From Chiridota heheva (Eukaryota; Echinodermata; Holothuroidea; Apodida; Chiridotidae): a stretch of 64,000 nt of DNA. The position numbers and the translations under genes are program-made. The stretch covers positions 492,501-556,500 of the forward strand of contig JAIGNY010004478.1 in assembly GCA_020152595.1 (NCBI GenBank), given 5' to 3'. A model generated the notes under the pieces. That model ran no database searches, was not told where the DNA came from, and saw nothing but the letters and a program-made list of their open reading frames with translations. Below are positions 1 to 11,264 of this stretch, piece after piece; positions within the stretch are counted from its first letter, which is position 1, and each line of letters starts with the position of its first letter.

Positions 1-1715
1 TTTTAAACTTAATTTGGATTTTTAAAATTTAATTTGGCTTGTCTGAAACTTAATTTGGCTCTATTTTAAAACCTAACTTGGCATTATACGTAACTTGGCT
101 TTTTTAATACTTAATTTGGATTTTAAAAACTTAATTTGTCTTTTTAAAACTTAATTTGTCCTTTGTTTTTACCTTAATTTGGCTTTTTTAAACTTAATTT
201 GGATTTTTAAAATTTAATTTGGCTTGTCTGAAACTTACCTTGGCTCTATTTAAAACCTAACTTGGCATTATACGTAACTTGGCTTTTTTAATACTTAATT
301 TGGATTTTAAAACTTAATTTGTCTTTTAAAACTTAATTTGTCCTTTGTTTTTACCTTAATTTGGCTTTTTTAAACTTAATTTGGATTTTTAAAATTTAAT
401 TTGGCTTGTCTGAAACTTAACTTGGCTCTAATTAAAACCTAACTTAGCATTATACGTAACTTGGCTTTTTTAATACTTAATTTGGATTTTAAAAACTTAA
501 TTTGTCTTTCTAAAACTTAATTTGTCCTTTGTTTTTACCTTAATTTGGCTTTTTTAAACTTAATTTGGATTTTTAAAATTTAATTTGGCTTGTCTGAAAC
601 TTAACTTGGCTCTATTTAAAACCTAACTTGGCATTATACGTAACTTGGCTTTTTTAATACTTAATTTGGATTTTAAAAACTTAATTTGTCTTTTTAAAAC
701 TTAATTTGTCCTTTGTTTTTACCTTAATTTGGCTTTTTAAACTTAATTTGGATTTTTAAAATTTAATTTGGCTTGTCTGAAACTTAACTTGGCTCTATTT
801 AAAACCTAACTTGGCATTATACGTAACTTGGCTTTTTAATACTTAATTTGGATTTTAAAAACTTAATTTGTCTTTTAAAACTTAATTTGTCCTTTGTTTT
901 TACCTTAATTTGGCTTTTTAAACTTAATTTGGATTTTAAAATTTAATTTGGCTTGTCTGAAACTTACCTTGGCTCTATTTAAAACCTAACTTGGCATTAT
1001 ACGTAACTTGGCTTTTTTAATACTTAATTTGGATTTTAAAACTTAATTTGTCTTTTTAAAACTTAATTTGTCCTTTGTTTTTACCTTAATTTGGCTTTTT
1101 AAACTTAATTTGGATTTTTAAAATTTAATTTGGCTTGTCTGAAACTTAACTTGGCTCTAATTAAAACCTAACTTAGCATTATACGTAACTTGGCTTTTTA
1201 ATACTTAATTTGGATTTTAAAACTTAATTTGTCTTTTTAAAACTTAATTTGTCCTTTGTTTTTACCTTAATTTGGCTTTTCTTAAACTTAATTTGGATTT
1301 TTAAAATTTAATTTGGCTTGTCTGAAACTTAACTTGGCTCTATTTAAAACCTAACTTGGCATTATACGTAACTTGGCTTTTTAATACTTAATTTGGATTT
1401 TAAAACTTAATTTGTCTTTTTAAAACTTAATTTGTCCTTTGTTTTTACCTTAATTTGGCTTTTTTAAACTTAATTTGGATTTTTAAAATTTAATTTGGCT
1501 TGTCTGAAACTTAACTTGGCTCTATTTAAAACCTAACTTAGCATTATACGTAACTTGGCTTTTTTAATACTTAATTTGGATTTTAAAAACTTAATTTGTC
1601 TTTTTAAAACTTAATTTGGCTTTAAAAAAAAAAAAAAAATTGGCTTTAAAAAAAATTCATTTGTATTTTTTACAACTTAATTTGGCTTTAAAAAACTTAA
1701 TTTGGCTTTCTGCAC
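1..1715. repeat. Nested higher-order satellite array (about 20 / 182 / 729 bp)
   Basis: The marker GCATTATACG (or its AGCATT variant) starts at 81, 265, 447, 631, 814, 994, 1176, 1359 and 1541, so nine copies of a unit of about 182 bp are present. Each unit is built from about nine degenerate subrepeats of 18-22 bp around ACTTAATTTGGCTTTTTAA. Variants recur every fourth copy: ACTTACCTTGG occurs in copies 2 and 6, and CTAATTAAAACC with AACTTAGC occurs in copies 3 and 7, both 729 bp apart. This shows a third level of order. The array is cut by the left edge, so its full length is unknown. It ends in decayed subrepeats with an A-run at 1624-1640. No reading frame survives across copies. Confidence 0.95.
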
Positions 1716-2280
1716 TTGGGACGATCTACAAATCCTGGTTACCATGGTTACTAGTATAATGTCCACAATTCTCGCATACATCTCAGTTTAAACATAAATA
1801 ACTGTTTTTAATAATATGTTTGACTATGGGAGTATTCCAAACCTGTTTGGAGCTTTCAGTTTCGGTTCAGAAATTGAAGGTGAAAGGTCAACGTATACAT
1901 TGTAAGTGATGGAACTGATACAAATTGATAGTTTAAATATAACAGCAATGAAATTACAGCTGCAGGCTTACACCCGGTTTTTTTCTTGATCTGTTTTGAA
2001 TAATATATGAGAAACAACATAAGAAGCTGCTGGGGAGAACTATGTCCTCAAATTCCAAGGCATGAAGATTTAATTCAAGAGCTAGTATTTTTGTAGTGAA
2101 CTTTAGAAAGAGCTGCCTGTCAACATGTTCATGCATCATAGGTTTGCATACTTGTTAGAAAAATGATTATAATAGCTACACAGTGCCCATGTAATACACT
2201 GTAAAAACGACAGCATATCAGTCATAAATTCGCAAGACAAAATTGATTGAACCGATTATTTTAACTCGTTTGCTTTTTAG
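1716..2280. other. Sequence between satellite and first transporter exon; nothing recognised
   Basis: Unique-looking AT-rich sequence. I looked for the expected N-terminal transporter exon (first membrane helix with a DGGWGW-like motif) on the + strand and did not find it. The last bases form the acceptor TGCTTTTTAG of the exon starting at 2281. Confidence 0.6.
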
Positions 2281-2424
2281 GTCCACTTGTAAAAGTTCTG
2301 TTAGCCCGATTCACTTATCGCCAGTTGGGCATGATTGGAGGTTTATTGGTTGCAGTCGGCTTCATTAGCATCTCTTTGTTGGGAACTACTGCAATCTTGT
2401 TATTCATATCGTGCTCTCTCTCAG
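2281..2424 (+). CDS. Internal exon of a monocarboxylate-transporter-like (SLC16/MFS) gene
   Basis: This 144-bp exon (48 codons) is bounded by the acceptor TGCTTTTTAG and the donor CTCAG|GTAAGG, phase 1 at both ends. It translates as GPLVKVLLARFTYRQLGMIG followed by a hydrophobic run of two helices ending ...FISCSLSG. The GPL start, the short loop RFTYRQLG and the following GGLL helix match transmembrane helices 2-4 of the SLC16 family, whose members move monocarboxylates, thyroid hormone or other small solutes across the plasma membrane. Joining to the exon at 8038 restores the family's G-LGFG junction in frame. The upstream exon with the start codon is not visible. The 5.6-kb intron that follows is full of repeats. 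Confidence is high that it is a real exon because phase, splice sites and family similarity agree. Confidence 0.88.
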
Positions 2425-4084
2425 GTAAGGTTTCATCTTCAGTTAAAGGCCAGTTATCGTCTGTAATGTGAAAGTGAATATATATATATTTATCAATTCG
2501 TGTGTGTTGGCTGGTCGAAACACAATTATTGTACAATGTATGCTTACGCTTGATTGGCCAATCAGTATCGCTTTGAGATAAAATGTTGGCCATCACATTT
2601 TAATCACGATAGATAGCCTTTTTAGGAATAATGCCGTGAATATTTATTTAATTTTGCACCCCGTGCAGCAACACAATGGGTAGAAAGAAATTCAAGATAA
2701 GCCTATAAGTACAGGACTGTAAAATTGCAATTATTTTGAATTAAAATGATGGGGCGGAAGGGCGGATGGCAAAAGTCGGACATTTTTAATAATCTATGTA
2801 TTTGGCCACGGTCCGAAAATCTCAGCTTTCATTTGGTTTAAGTAAAATTGCAGTTATTTCGATCTAAAAAGATGGAGCGGGGAAGGGGTGTGTGTGGAGT
2901 GAGGAAGGTGGGAAAGGGGGAGGGGGTGGGGGTTAAAAACAATCTAGGATTTTATTTCGCTCTAATGATTAAAATCGTAGCACTTCCGGGGCGTTGCTCA
3001 TATGGAGTCCCAACCAGGTATTTTGAATCCTTTACTTGGTTTATATTTACAACATATTTCTGCGAATGTCGTCTAAATTTAATAGTCTATTCAGCTATTT
3101 GTCTAAATGAAATCTTTGTAAATTTCGACACACATTCATTTGACACTCAAATGAATAAAATTGTAGCGCTATGTTCTGGCCGTGCGTAGGTAGGCGGAAT
3201 ATCAAAAACTTAATTTAGATTGATTGAATTTTATGCCCACCAACCTGCCCATCCCTTATGTTTCATACTCAACCCTGCCTTCCCATGGAACACATTTTTT
3301 TTTTTTATATTTCATCGGGGACAAAATCAATCATTTTCGAATTCAATGGTTTTTCTTATTTTGACATTTCTGAATAGCAATGTACCATTTTGCGATTACC
3401 GACCGCAAAATTTCAGCATTTTGTTGTTTTATTTCCGTAATTCCGAAAACTGAATGTTCAAATAAGATTTCCAGGGATGCTAGTGTGTGTGTGTGTGTGG
3501 TGGAGGAGGGAGGGGGGGGGGGGGGACTATGCTTTATTGATTATTCTATAACATGTTTCCATCACATTCCTTTCGAATTTCCGGGAAATATCATTCAATT
3601 TTAGAAAACTACCTTCAATCCCGTGCAATTTTCGGGAAATTTCCTTCTTAATTAAAAACATGATCAATTTTCATCAATTATGTGGAAATGTTGCCAAATA
3701 TTGCTGAATTTTTTACTGATTTGACCAAAATTCCTTCAATTTAAAGAAAGTATGCGGTGGGGAATGTGAAATCTTTTTATTTCTTCATCAGTTCATGGAG
3801 TATACCTTTCCTCTTGCTCCCCACTTTCTAGAACTTATGCATCCTCATGGCCGTATACGAGGCGGGGGAAGGCAGCCCTCTTCTTGGCCGGATACCTGTG
3901 TCGAGCAGAATCATGCCCGACTCGGCTAGATATCTGGCTGTCTGGGTCATGCATACTCTCCAGATTTGGCATGAAGTTGACAATATAATACTTGGGCACC
4001 GATCTTATGATAGTCAGGCAGAGAGGCAAAATGTAATTTCTAAGTCAGTAATTTGTCGGAATCATGCCCGATTTGGCTATATTT
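2425..4084. other. Transporter intron, first part: no gene recognised
   Basis: Intronic DNA with purine-rich runs (2870-2935) and a simple-sequence tract at 3483. The short open frames here have no domain, splice support or compositional bias. AATTTTC/GAAAT-type degenerate repeats begin near 3600. Confidence 0.55.
3483..3530 (+). repeat. (GT)n followed by purine/poly-G tract
   Basis: About eight GT dinucleotides (3483-3499) are followed by GGAGGAGGGA and an uninterrupted G run. The tract can form G-quadruplex or Z-like structures in principle; no function is implied. Confidence 0.85.
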
Positions 4085-4260
4085 TCCGATAATTAAAGAA
4101 AATTTGCCCTAAATTTAAAAATGCCTGGAAATGGAAGAAAATGTTCCAAGAATGGAAGGAAAATTGCCCGAAAATGGAAAAAAATTGCCTGGAAATTAAT
4201 TTAAGTTCCCGAAAATTAGCCAAAAATACGCTAAATTTCCCCCCAAATCGAAAAACCTGT
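4085..4260 (+). repeat. Degenerate GCCCGAAAATGRAGGAA-type short tandem repeat, copy block 1
   Basis: Successive phrases such as TGCCTGGAAATGGAAG, TTCCAAGAATGGAAGG and TTGCCCGAAAATGGAA repeat with a loose period near 20-30 bp. The same phrases reappear at 5196-5330 on the other side of the GAGTCA-rich element, and in reverse complement at 57120-57430. This may be one dispersed repeat family, or sequence split by the element inserted between blocks 1 and 2. Confidence 0.65.
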
Positions 4261-4274
4261 ACGAAAAGTGATAG

Positions 4275-5187
4275 CAAGAATAGAGTCAAGTGACGCTCAA
4301 AATAAAGTAAATCGGTATTATACTCTCCAATGGAGTCTAGTAACAATGACGAAAGAGTAGGTGGACTCAAGAGTAAATCGGTTATTACTCTCCATTGGAG
4401 TCGAATAACAATGGCGGGAGAATTAATGGACTACTAGAATAAAGTCAAGTAACTCTCAAAATTGAGTAAATCGGTAATGACTCTCCAATAGAGTCGATCG
4501 AATCTCTAGCTACATCAGCGTAGTAACCAATTAACACAAATAACATGTATGCCGCGCTTTTCAATTTACTATCTGCCTAGCTTAGCCTGACGTCTGTGTG
4601 ATTTGGTCAAATGTAAACCGGATCTGCATCTGTTTTCTTGTGTAATAATGGAAACTGGCGTATTCCTAAGCAGAAATTATCTCAGGGCTATCCAAAGTTT
4701 ACGTTTAATCAATCCCTTAGAATAAAGGAAGGAATTAATTGAATGCAGATGAATGTTGTTGTGTACTACTACGTTATAACATTAGGCATTGGCCTGCTAT
4801 TACTATCGACTAACCTTCAGACGTTATTACTACCAAAAATAATCTGGATTAATAATAACATTATGTATTTTTGCGCCCTTTCAGGTCTCACGGCGCCTCT
4901 TAAAAATCTTATTGGGGCCACCGTTCTTTCACCCCAATCTCCCATACTGACACTGCTCTACTAGACTATTAATGTAGAGCCTGTAGCCTATACCTTTAAA
5001 ATCAATCTTAACACTATTATCCTACATTGGCGACAGTGACTCTCTTGAAGAGTCATAAAGTCACTGACTCCATTGCAGATTCGTAACTGAGACTCTACAC
5101 ACAAGTGTCCCAAACTGGAGTCATTTTAGACATAGAGTCACATAGTGACTGGACTCTATTTTAAGAGTCACCTTGACCCCACATTGT
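4275..5187. mobile_element. Putative fold-back (MITE-like) element rich in GAGTCA/TGACTC
   Basis: The left end reads GAGTCAAGTGACGCTCAAAA and the right end reads TTTTAAGAGTCACCTTGAC, which are imperfect reverse complements. Just inside the left end are about three tandem copies of TAAATCGG..ACTCTCCAATGGAGT (near 4308, 4372 and 4463), each containing its own palindrome. The right subterminal part (5030-5170) is packed with GAGTC and GACTC. The interior (4520-4980) encodes nothing recognisable, so the element would be non-autonomous. I could not define exact ends or a target duplication. The alternative is a locally expanded inverted repeat that is not a transposon. Confidence 0.5.
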
Positions 5188-5195
5188 ATTTTAGT

Positions 5196-5330
5196 GAATT
5201 GCCCGAAAATGAAGGAAATTTTCCAAGAATCGAATACAATTGCCCGGAAATTAAGGAAAGCTGTCAAAAATTTGCCCAAAAGTTCCCGAAAAATCCGCGC
5301 CCAAAAATGAAGAAAATTCCTTGGAAATGA
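5196..5330 (+). repeat. Degenerate GCCCGAAAATGAAGG repeat, copy block 2
   Basis: Contains TTGCCCGAAAATGAAGGAAA, TTTTCCAAGAATCGAA, TTGCCCGGAAATTAAGG and TTCCCGAAAAATCC in series, the same phrases as block 1 at 4085-4260. The flanking position on both sides of the GAGTCA element is notable. Confidence 0.6.
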
Positions 5331-6019
5331 AGGCTATTTACCTAATGCTACCCCCACCCCACACCAAGCCAAAAGATGTGGTGAAACCATTACTCAAAAT
5401 TAATTGTTTATTTACAGATTCATTGTGATTTTTTCTTCCTCTGAGGTTTTCGAGTTGGAAAAAGTCAACGCCCCCCTCTCCATGAGTAAGATGGTCCCGT
5501 ACGGCCATGTGCACCCTGATGGCAAAACTGTTCATAAAACACTTTACCTCATAATATTTGGTTTTGTTTGGCCTGGACTCCTTGACATTATATCCTGGCT
5601 CCGCCCCTGATCATTTCCTGATCTAAGAAAATAAGAAACATAACTAAGTTTCCAAAGCATTTCAAAGTGTTCTAATTTAATTTCCCTACCATTTCTCTTC
5701 ACATACCATGTTTTCCAGACGAAATGGTCAAGATTAGAATTTTCTTTCAAAACCTTTTTCTAGGGGTGTAACACCCCCACATCCACTTAAGTTATGTCCA
5801 TGCCCTGTCCCTTCCTATATACGTCCATGCGCATAACATTAGACAACACAGTTCTACCTAGGACTGATGATGATGATTATGATGACGACAACGACTTGTG
5901 ACGCCATTCAACCATTGTCACTTCTCTCAACAACTGAATGGGGAGTAGGAGCTGCAGGCAAAATGCTTGGTTTTGATGTTCGGCGTATCTGTCTGCATAG
6001 CTGTGGAAAAATCGAGTTA
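5331..6019. other. Transporter intron: no gene recognised
   Basis: Intronic sequence with a GAT/GAC-rich microsatellite-like stretch at 5864-5895. The short open frames are unsupported. Confidence 0.5.
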
Positions 6020-6090
6020 GACCTGACCAAGACTTGAACCCGGGACCTCCAGCATCTCAGTCGTACGCTCTACCAACTGAGCTACCTGAC
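6020..6090 (-). repeat. tRNA-like sequence, probably a SINE head or tRNA pseudogene
   Basis: Read on the minus strand it carries a good A box (TAGCTCAGTTGG), a paired D arm, and a B box (GGTTCAAGTCT) with a pairable T arm. The acceptor arms do not pair and the anticodon stem is mispaired; the anticodon position would be GAG. It therefore has an internal polymerase III promoter but not a functional tRNA fold. It lies beside the LINE fragment at 6150-6525, which could have supplied the mobilising machinery, although no shared 3' tail is demonstrated. Confidence 0.65.
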
Positions 6091-6149
6091 TTCTGCCTTA
6101 AGGCAACTGGATTGAAAGAGCTTCGGACAGTTATATGATGTAGATGCCA

Positions 6150-6525
6150 TTGTCACTACTGTCGTAATCATCTGTCAACAAGGCATAGCACATCGTACTA
6201 AAGAGGGTTTAAGCTAGAACGCAACCTTGTTTGACCCCGTTACTAACTTCAAGCACATTAGCCATCATCCCATCATGGAAGTGACAAACAATTGATATGA
6301 AGGTATTGAGACACCCAAGTTTTGCCATTATCCTCCAAAGTCCCTCTCTGCATCGCTTAGTATCAAATGCCTTAGTTCCTGAGGTAGTACACCTTAGTTC
6401 ACATTGCTTGGAAGAGTTCTGTCAGCTTCTGTAGCTTCTATGTGTTGACTTCAATTGAAATGGCATCTCACCCAGGGACTTTGCCAGAAGACAGTTGATT
6501 TATGGCCTTCTTGACCGCTAAACTA
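6150..6525 (-). pseudogene. LINE reverse transcriptase fragment (decayed)
   Basis: The minus strand reads, across frameshifts, a phrase like AVKKAINQLSSGKVPG, then TKRCREGLWRIMAKLGC and FISIVCHFHDGMMANV, then NGVKQGCVLA. The SGKxPG and NGVKQGC motifs are hallmarks of non-LTR retrotransposon reverse transcriptases, fingers and palm motif 3-4 region. The segment between them that should hold the FxDxxKAFD catalytic block is largely deleted, and several stops interrupt it. The element is inert and sits antisense in the transporter intron. Confidence 0.75.
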
Positions 6526-6529
6526 CATA

Positions 6530-8037
6530 GTATTACAACAAAAAAAAAAAAAATAGGAAATCACAAATTGAAGTTTAATGTAGAAGCTGTTTTTATATAA
6601 GACGTTAGTTTGCATTCGAAAACAAAGCAAACTGTATTTCAATCTTGCACCTTTATCGTGAAAATGTAAATATGGTCGAATATATAAAAGACAGAATGCA
6701 GGAAAAGTTTTGTTTAAAGTATATATTCGTAAATATTCGTATCTTTACTTCCTTCAAACTGTACAAGCGGAGTACACAACCTCTAGGGAACACGTGACGA
6801 TTATGTACTACAGGTGACAGACACGTCCAGTCAAACAGTCCTTTTATTTTTTTACGTTATATTATTTGTATTTGTGGAAAAAATAGTTTACTAAGGTTTG
6901 ACATGGGAAATGCGTAGGTTTTTAAAAAGAATTTTAGTTGAATTTTGCATCAAGTCACAAATTTGGAATATATTCTAAATATAAATAAATAAATTTGTAT
7001 ACGCTAAAGAGAATTTCATCCCATTGTTTAAAAGAGACATAAAGTCTGATACAATCATTATTTTATATAATAGAGGATACAACTCTTAACCAACTACCAA
7101 AAACAGCAAGTCAAAATCTTTTTTTTTATCTTAAATTATTCTTGTTTGAAGTTGACACATGAAAGCTGCTACTTTGTTTAATTCTGTATTGAAATGTTGT
7201 GCATGATGACATAATTTCCCCAATAGGGACATAAGGATTACATTGTATTTCTTTATAAATGTGATTAAACTTTTTATTCCAAAATGATGTAACACAAAAT
7301 TTTAATAGAATGTTTTGTTCATTTCATTTGTACACAAAAATTCCTTGACCCTTACATAAGAAATTGTTTTTGCTCATAACCTAGAAATCTTGAAGTAGAT
7401 TATCTAGAAATACAAAGCATTCCAACATTCTGCTGGGCTGATGACATCATAATCTGCATGTTTTGAAATCAAAATTGGCGGCTCCCACAGTACTATTTAG
7501 TAGTATAATTAAAGTGTTTAATAATCATAAAAATTGTGTAAGACTGCTTATGGAGGTATGTAACTTGGTCTAAAAAAATTGTTATTTTTAATTATATCAT
7601 ATTCTCGAGGTCGGAGTCGACGTAACCGTGTACGGGATCAGTACGGCTTTGCCTAGTTGGCGGGGAAACTTTATCATTACAGTCAATTGGATATCTTTTT
7701 ATGAATACTTTGTGTCGCCTCAACCAGTCAGCAAAAATTAATGGTACTCATATATGTTGGAAACTATTATCTATTAGACAACATTTGTGAAGTAAAATAA
7801 ATTATGTCCAGAATTTGCTGAAAAATGACAACACAAATGTTTTTCTCCCTTTAACTGCAATAATAACTGACTGTTTGTTTTTCTTTTTGACTGAAGTTTG
7901 AGAATGTTAAAAAAAAACGTTGTTACGTCGCCGTACACCACGACATTCCCGGATGTCCGACCTCGAGAATGAAATAAGGATTATGCCAGACTTTATGTCT
8001 CCTTTAAATCTATTAAGGTTATCTTTTTCTTTTTCAG
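6530..8037. other. Transporter intron, final part: no gene recognised
   Basis: AT-rich intron without recognisable repeats or coding motifs. It ends in a strong pyrimidine tract and acceptor (CTTTTTCTTTTTCAG) before the exon at 8038. An ATG-initiated open frame runs from 7920 through this junction, but its first 39 codons are intronic. Confidence 0.6.
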
Positions 8038-8904
8038 GTCTTGGTTTTGGACTTTTGTCAACGACCAACATGCTTTGTATGAAGGAACATTTTGGTGATG
8101 ACTTCGGAACTTTCCAGGCTTTGGGACTTCTAAATGGCTCGTTAGGAGTCTCCGTTCTTCCCATTTTTCTTCAAATTCTGCGGGAAATTTACGGAACCCC
8201 TGGGGCACTTCTGATATTCGGGGGTGTGGCGCTGAACAATGTTTTAGTGGGGTGTCTTCAGATAACACCCTCATATAAGCTGGTTAGAAGGAAGGAAACG
8301 GAAACAAATGGAGATGACACGGAGGATTCTGACGTAGCAACTGATCAAGGTGATATCATCACGGAAAAAGCGACTCTCCTAGCCACACACTCTGAACAAG
8401 ATAGTTCACCACGACTCAATTCATGCTCTTTGTTAGGATTAGAAGTTTTCGTTCAGCATAGGAAATTTATACTATATTGCCTGATATGTTTAATTTCCTT
8501 TATAGCATATGTTGGGTGGACAATATATCTAGTTCCTTTCGGTGAGTCACGTCATTTTCAGACGAGGGAAGCAGCTCTTCTGTCAACTGTTGGCGGAGCT
8601 AGAAGTTTCGTTGGATATTTGCTTGCTTCTCTTCTTTTTTATTTCAACATAACTGACATTCTAATAAATCCGTTTGCTGTGATATTTGCCATTCAGGGTG
8701 TGACATTTATTATGTTTACCTACTCCTACAAGTTAAGTCACTTGGGAGTATGTGCGTTTATCACAGGAGTAACATTATCGACTCTTAACTCCTTTATACA
8801 AGGATATATTCCAGACCAAATATGTCAGTTTCATTTTCCGGTTGCAGTTGTCTGGATGTATATCTGCTTCGGTTTGGGCTCAATTATCGCGGGCTTTTTT
8901 GGAG
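8038..8904 (+). CDS. Main exon of the SLC16/MFS monocarboxylate-transporter-like gene
   Basis: This 867-bp exon (289 codons, phase 1 in and out) has acceptor TTTTTCAG|GTCTT and donor GGAG|GTAAGT. It encodes helices 4-6 (LGFGLLSTTNMLC; FGTFQALGLLNGSLGVSVLP; YGTPGALLIFGGVALNNVLV), a charged cytoplasmic loop of about 85 residues (from SYKLVRRKE to the helix-7 start), then helices 7-11 (from FILYCLICLISFIAYVGW to GLGSIIAGFFGG). The ALGLLNGSLG and GALLIFGG phrases match the family closely. By eye, the helix-8 positions that in MCT1 hold the essential Asp/Arg pair align to Arg and Gly in STVGGARSFVG, so a standard proton-coupled lactate role is doubtful. Substrate is unknown. It joins in frame to 2281-2424 and to 11265-11404. 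Confidence 0.93.
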
Positions 8905-10055
8905 GTAAGTGTAGGCCTATGTTTTCATTTTCAATAAACCTCCTTATAGAGGTATTTCAATTTAACGCTATCAATATGTAAATTAATTTGATTGAATATT
9001 AGTGATATGAGGCAACATCCTGCTTTAAAAATCAATAACCATTTCTTAATTTACATCATACTGCCTCTTACAATTTTGTAATTAACTTTCCTCCTTTAAT
9101 TATAGTTTCCTATGTAAATGATATTCAAAGAAAACAATCCTTTCCCGCATATACCATTTCAACAGAGAGTACACAATTGTTTTTGTATATGTTGCAGCAT
9201 GGAGCAACTATCTAATAATAGGTACATTGTTGAAATAGTGCGCTGCTTTAACTGCACTATTACAATGTGTTATTGTGCTCGTTGCGATCACTTGAGAAAG
9301 TCTTAATTAACTAGCTGGTTCGGTAACTAATGTGAGTCGGTAACCGTGAAAATTGGCCAAGCATGTAATACCCCAACTATCAGCCTACTTCGCCTGACTT
9401 GGGGTATTTCATAGTCGGATTTTAAAGCAGGCAGTAACGTAATGACATGATAAATAGTATTCTTTTAGGGACATGTATAGTTATAACAATAAAATAGAAC
9501 AGAGAATGGGGATATGACATGATTTCATGAGCCTTTGTAAGGACCAAATGTTTAGGGACTGCTTGGTAAATATTAAAAGGAACACTTGTTACACATTTAT
9601 CTTGGGCCGATATTGGCAAAAGGTTGGTAGTTCACGTTGACCCTACATTGGGCAAAAAGGATGGCTGAAGTTTGGGTCTCGAAGTGGCAATAAAGGGCTA
9701 ACCGTAGGGCCGAAAAGCATAGTCAACTGTTTGCTACAGTACGTTAGTATATCAAACCAACATGGTGCCAATATTGTAAACGTTTGCCAAGCTTTAACCG
9801 GTTCAACGGAAAATCAATATAGCCAACATACAAAAAGAATTACAAAGAGAAAAGGGGTAAAGATAACAACAGAGAGAATGGCATTATCCTTAAAGGAGAG
9901 TGTGTATTACGGAAATAGGAGATAATATTGGAAGCGGGTGCATTAGAATGATATCAGTTCCAGAAAGGTTAGCATTGTGTACCAAACAGAGAGAATAATG
10001 ATACGTTTAGGCCTGTAGTATTCATTTCGCTCTGAATGTTCTGCATTTGCGATAC
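8905..10055. other. Last transporter intron, first part: nothing recognised
   Basis: Begins with the donor GTAAGT and a TAGGCCTA octamer (8912). No coding motif or clear repeat was identified up to 10055. Confidence 0.5.
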
Positions 10056-10440
10056 CTATGCGGTACACCTAGTGTGCCATAAGTCTTCAAATTGACATGT
10101 GTCAATTCCGACAGACATATGTCTATTGTGAGTAATTTTATTGATGAAAACTGGTCATATGACCCTGAAATCGTCATATCAACCAAAAATCATACATATG
10201 TTTAATTTGATTTGATGTGTTCGATTTCGAGCAATCTCTTTGGTTAAAACCATCATACCCCTAAGAAATTAATCATTTGCTATCCTACATTATATGCACG
10301 ATTTATGCTGATGTGATGTTTTCAAGTATTCTCACAGTCATAGCACCAGACTAAATCGAACATATGTACTATTTCAGAGTGATATGACGATTTCAACCAA
10401 TGAAATTGACATACGTTGAGTAGGAAATGTTGCGTACTGG
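10056..10440. repeat. Dispersed repeat with CTAGTGTGCCATAA end and CATATG-rich body
   Basis: Starts GCGGTACACCTAGTGTGCCA and continues with many CATATGTC / GATATGACGATTTC phrases in both orientations. A second member with the same start block (GGTACGTCTAGTGTGCCATA) lies at 27386, also followed by CATATGTCG and GATATGACGAT phrases. The shared end plus similar body suggest a non-autonomous element family. No protein is encoded and the right end is not defined. Confidence 0.55.
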
Positions 10441-10638
10441 GCGCACAAAACCTTCGACCTAAATAAGAATTGCATATAGTTCCTAAACGTACATTATAGT
10501 TGTAAAAGTGTGTGGTTTTTGGATAAGATTTGCATTCAGGTATTGTTGTTTGTGTTGATGCGAAGGCTCTCTTTTAAATAAGAAGAATAGTTTTAATTTT
10601 GACAATTTTGCCAAGTTTTGTCAACAACTGCGAAAACC

Positions 10639-11172
10639 TATAACAGTCCAGTAGCAACCCAAAAACTGGGTACTTTGAAATACTTACAAAATTGGGTACT
10701 TTTATGTATTACGTCATCGCATGAGCCTACACATTTGACTAGCCCACATTATACATATGAGGTATTTCATTTTCCGCTCTGGATTGTTCAAAAATTTCCC
10801 TGGATATCCTGGAATTTTGGTAAATAAATATTAAAAACTTTTTGCAGCTGCTTTTTGAAATTTATCGTCGCCTTTTTGAGAAAATGAACAAAACAGACTA
10901 CCCATAATCTGTTTTATTGATTTTTACAAAAAGGCGACCGTGAATGTCAAAAAACAGCGGCAAAAAGTTTTTAATATCTATTTACTATCCGTCTCCAAAA
11001 TTTCAGATCATCCATTGAAATTTTGGACAATCTGGAGCGGAAAATGAGAAACCCAATATGTTTAGTGTAGGCTAGTCAAAGATGTAGGCTCATGCGATGA
11101 CGTAATACATCAAAGAACCCAATTTTTTGGGTATTTCAACTAAGTTTTTCGTGTTGCTACCGAACTGTATAA
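10639..11172. mobile_element. 524-bp fold-back MITE with TATAA target duplication
   Basis: The element 10644-11167 is a near-complete palindrome centred near 10902 (AAAACAGA...TCTGTTTT). Its termini are CAGTCCAGTAGCAAC and GTTGCTACCGAACTG, which are reverse complements with few mismatches. Long arms match throughout: TATTACGTCATCGCATGAGC on the left is matched by GCTCATGCGATGACGTAATA on the right. It is flanked on both sides by TATAA (10639-10643, 11168-11172), a perfect 5-bp target-site duplication. It encodes nothing and lies in the last transporter intron, 97 bp before the final exon. The superfamily is not assigned. Confidence 0.9.
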
Positions 11173-11264
11173 TGAAAGATGATGCTTAATGGATCATAAA
11201 ATTTAATTTAAATTTTGACTACTTGTTTTTTAGAATATTTTTTGTTTACTTTATCACATTTTAG

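Noticed and set aside
2315-2596. Minus-strand 93-codon frame over the first transporter exon
   Set aside because: Shadow of the plus-strand exon, which has splice sites and family similarity.
6020-6090. Functional tRNA gene
   Set aside because: A and B boxes are good but the acceptor and anticodon stems do not pair.
7920-8037. ATG at 7920 as the start of the transporter
   Set aside because: A strong acceptor at 8037 and phase match to the exon at 2281-2424 show that the first 39 codons are intronic.
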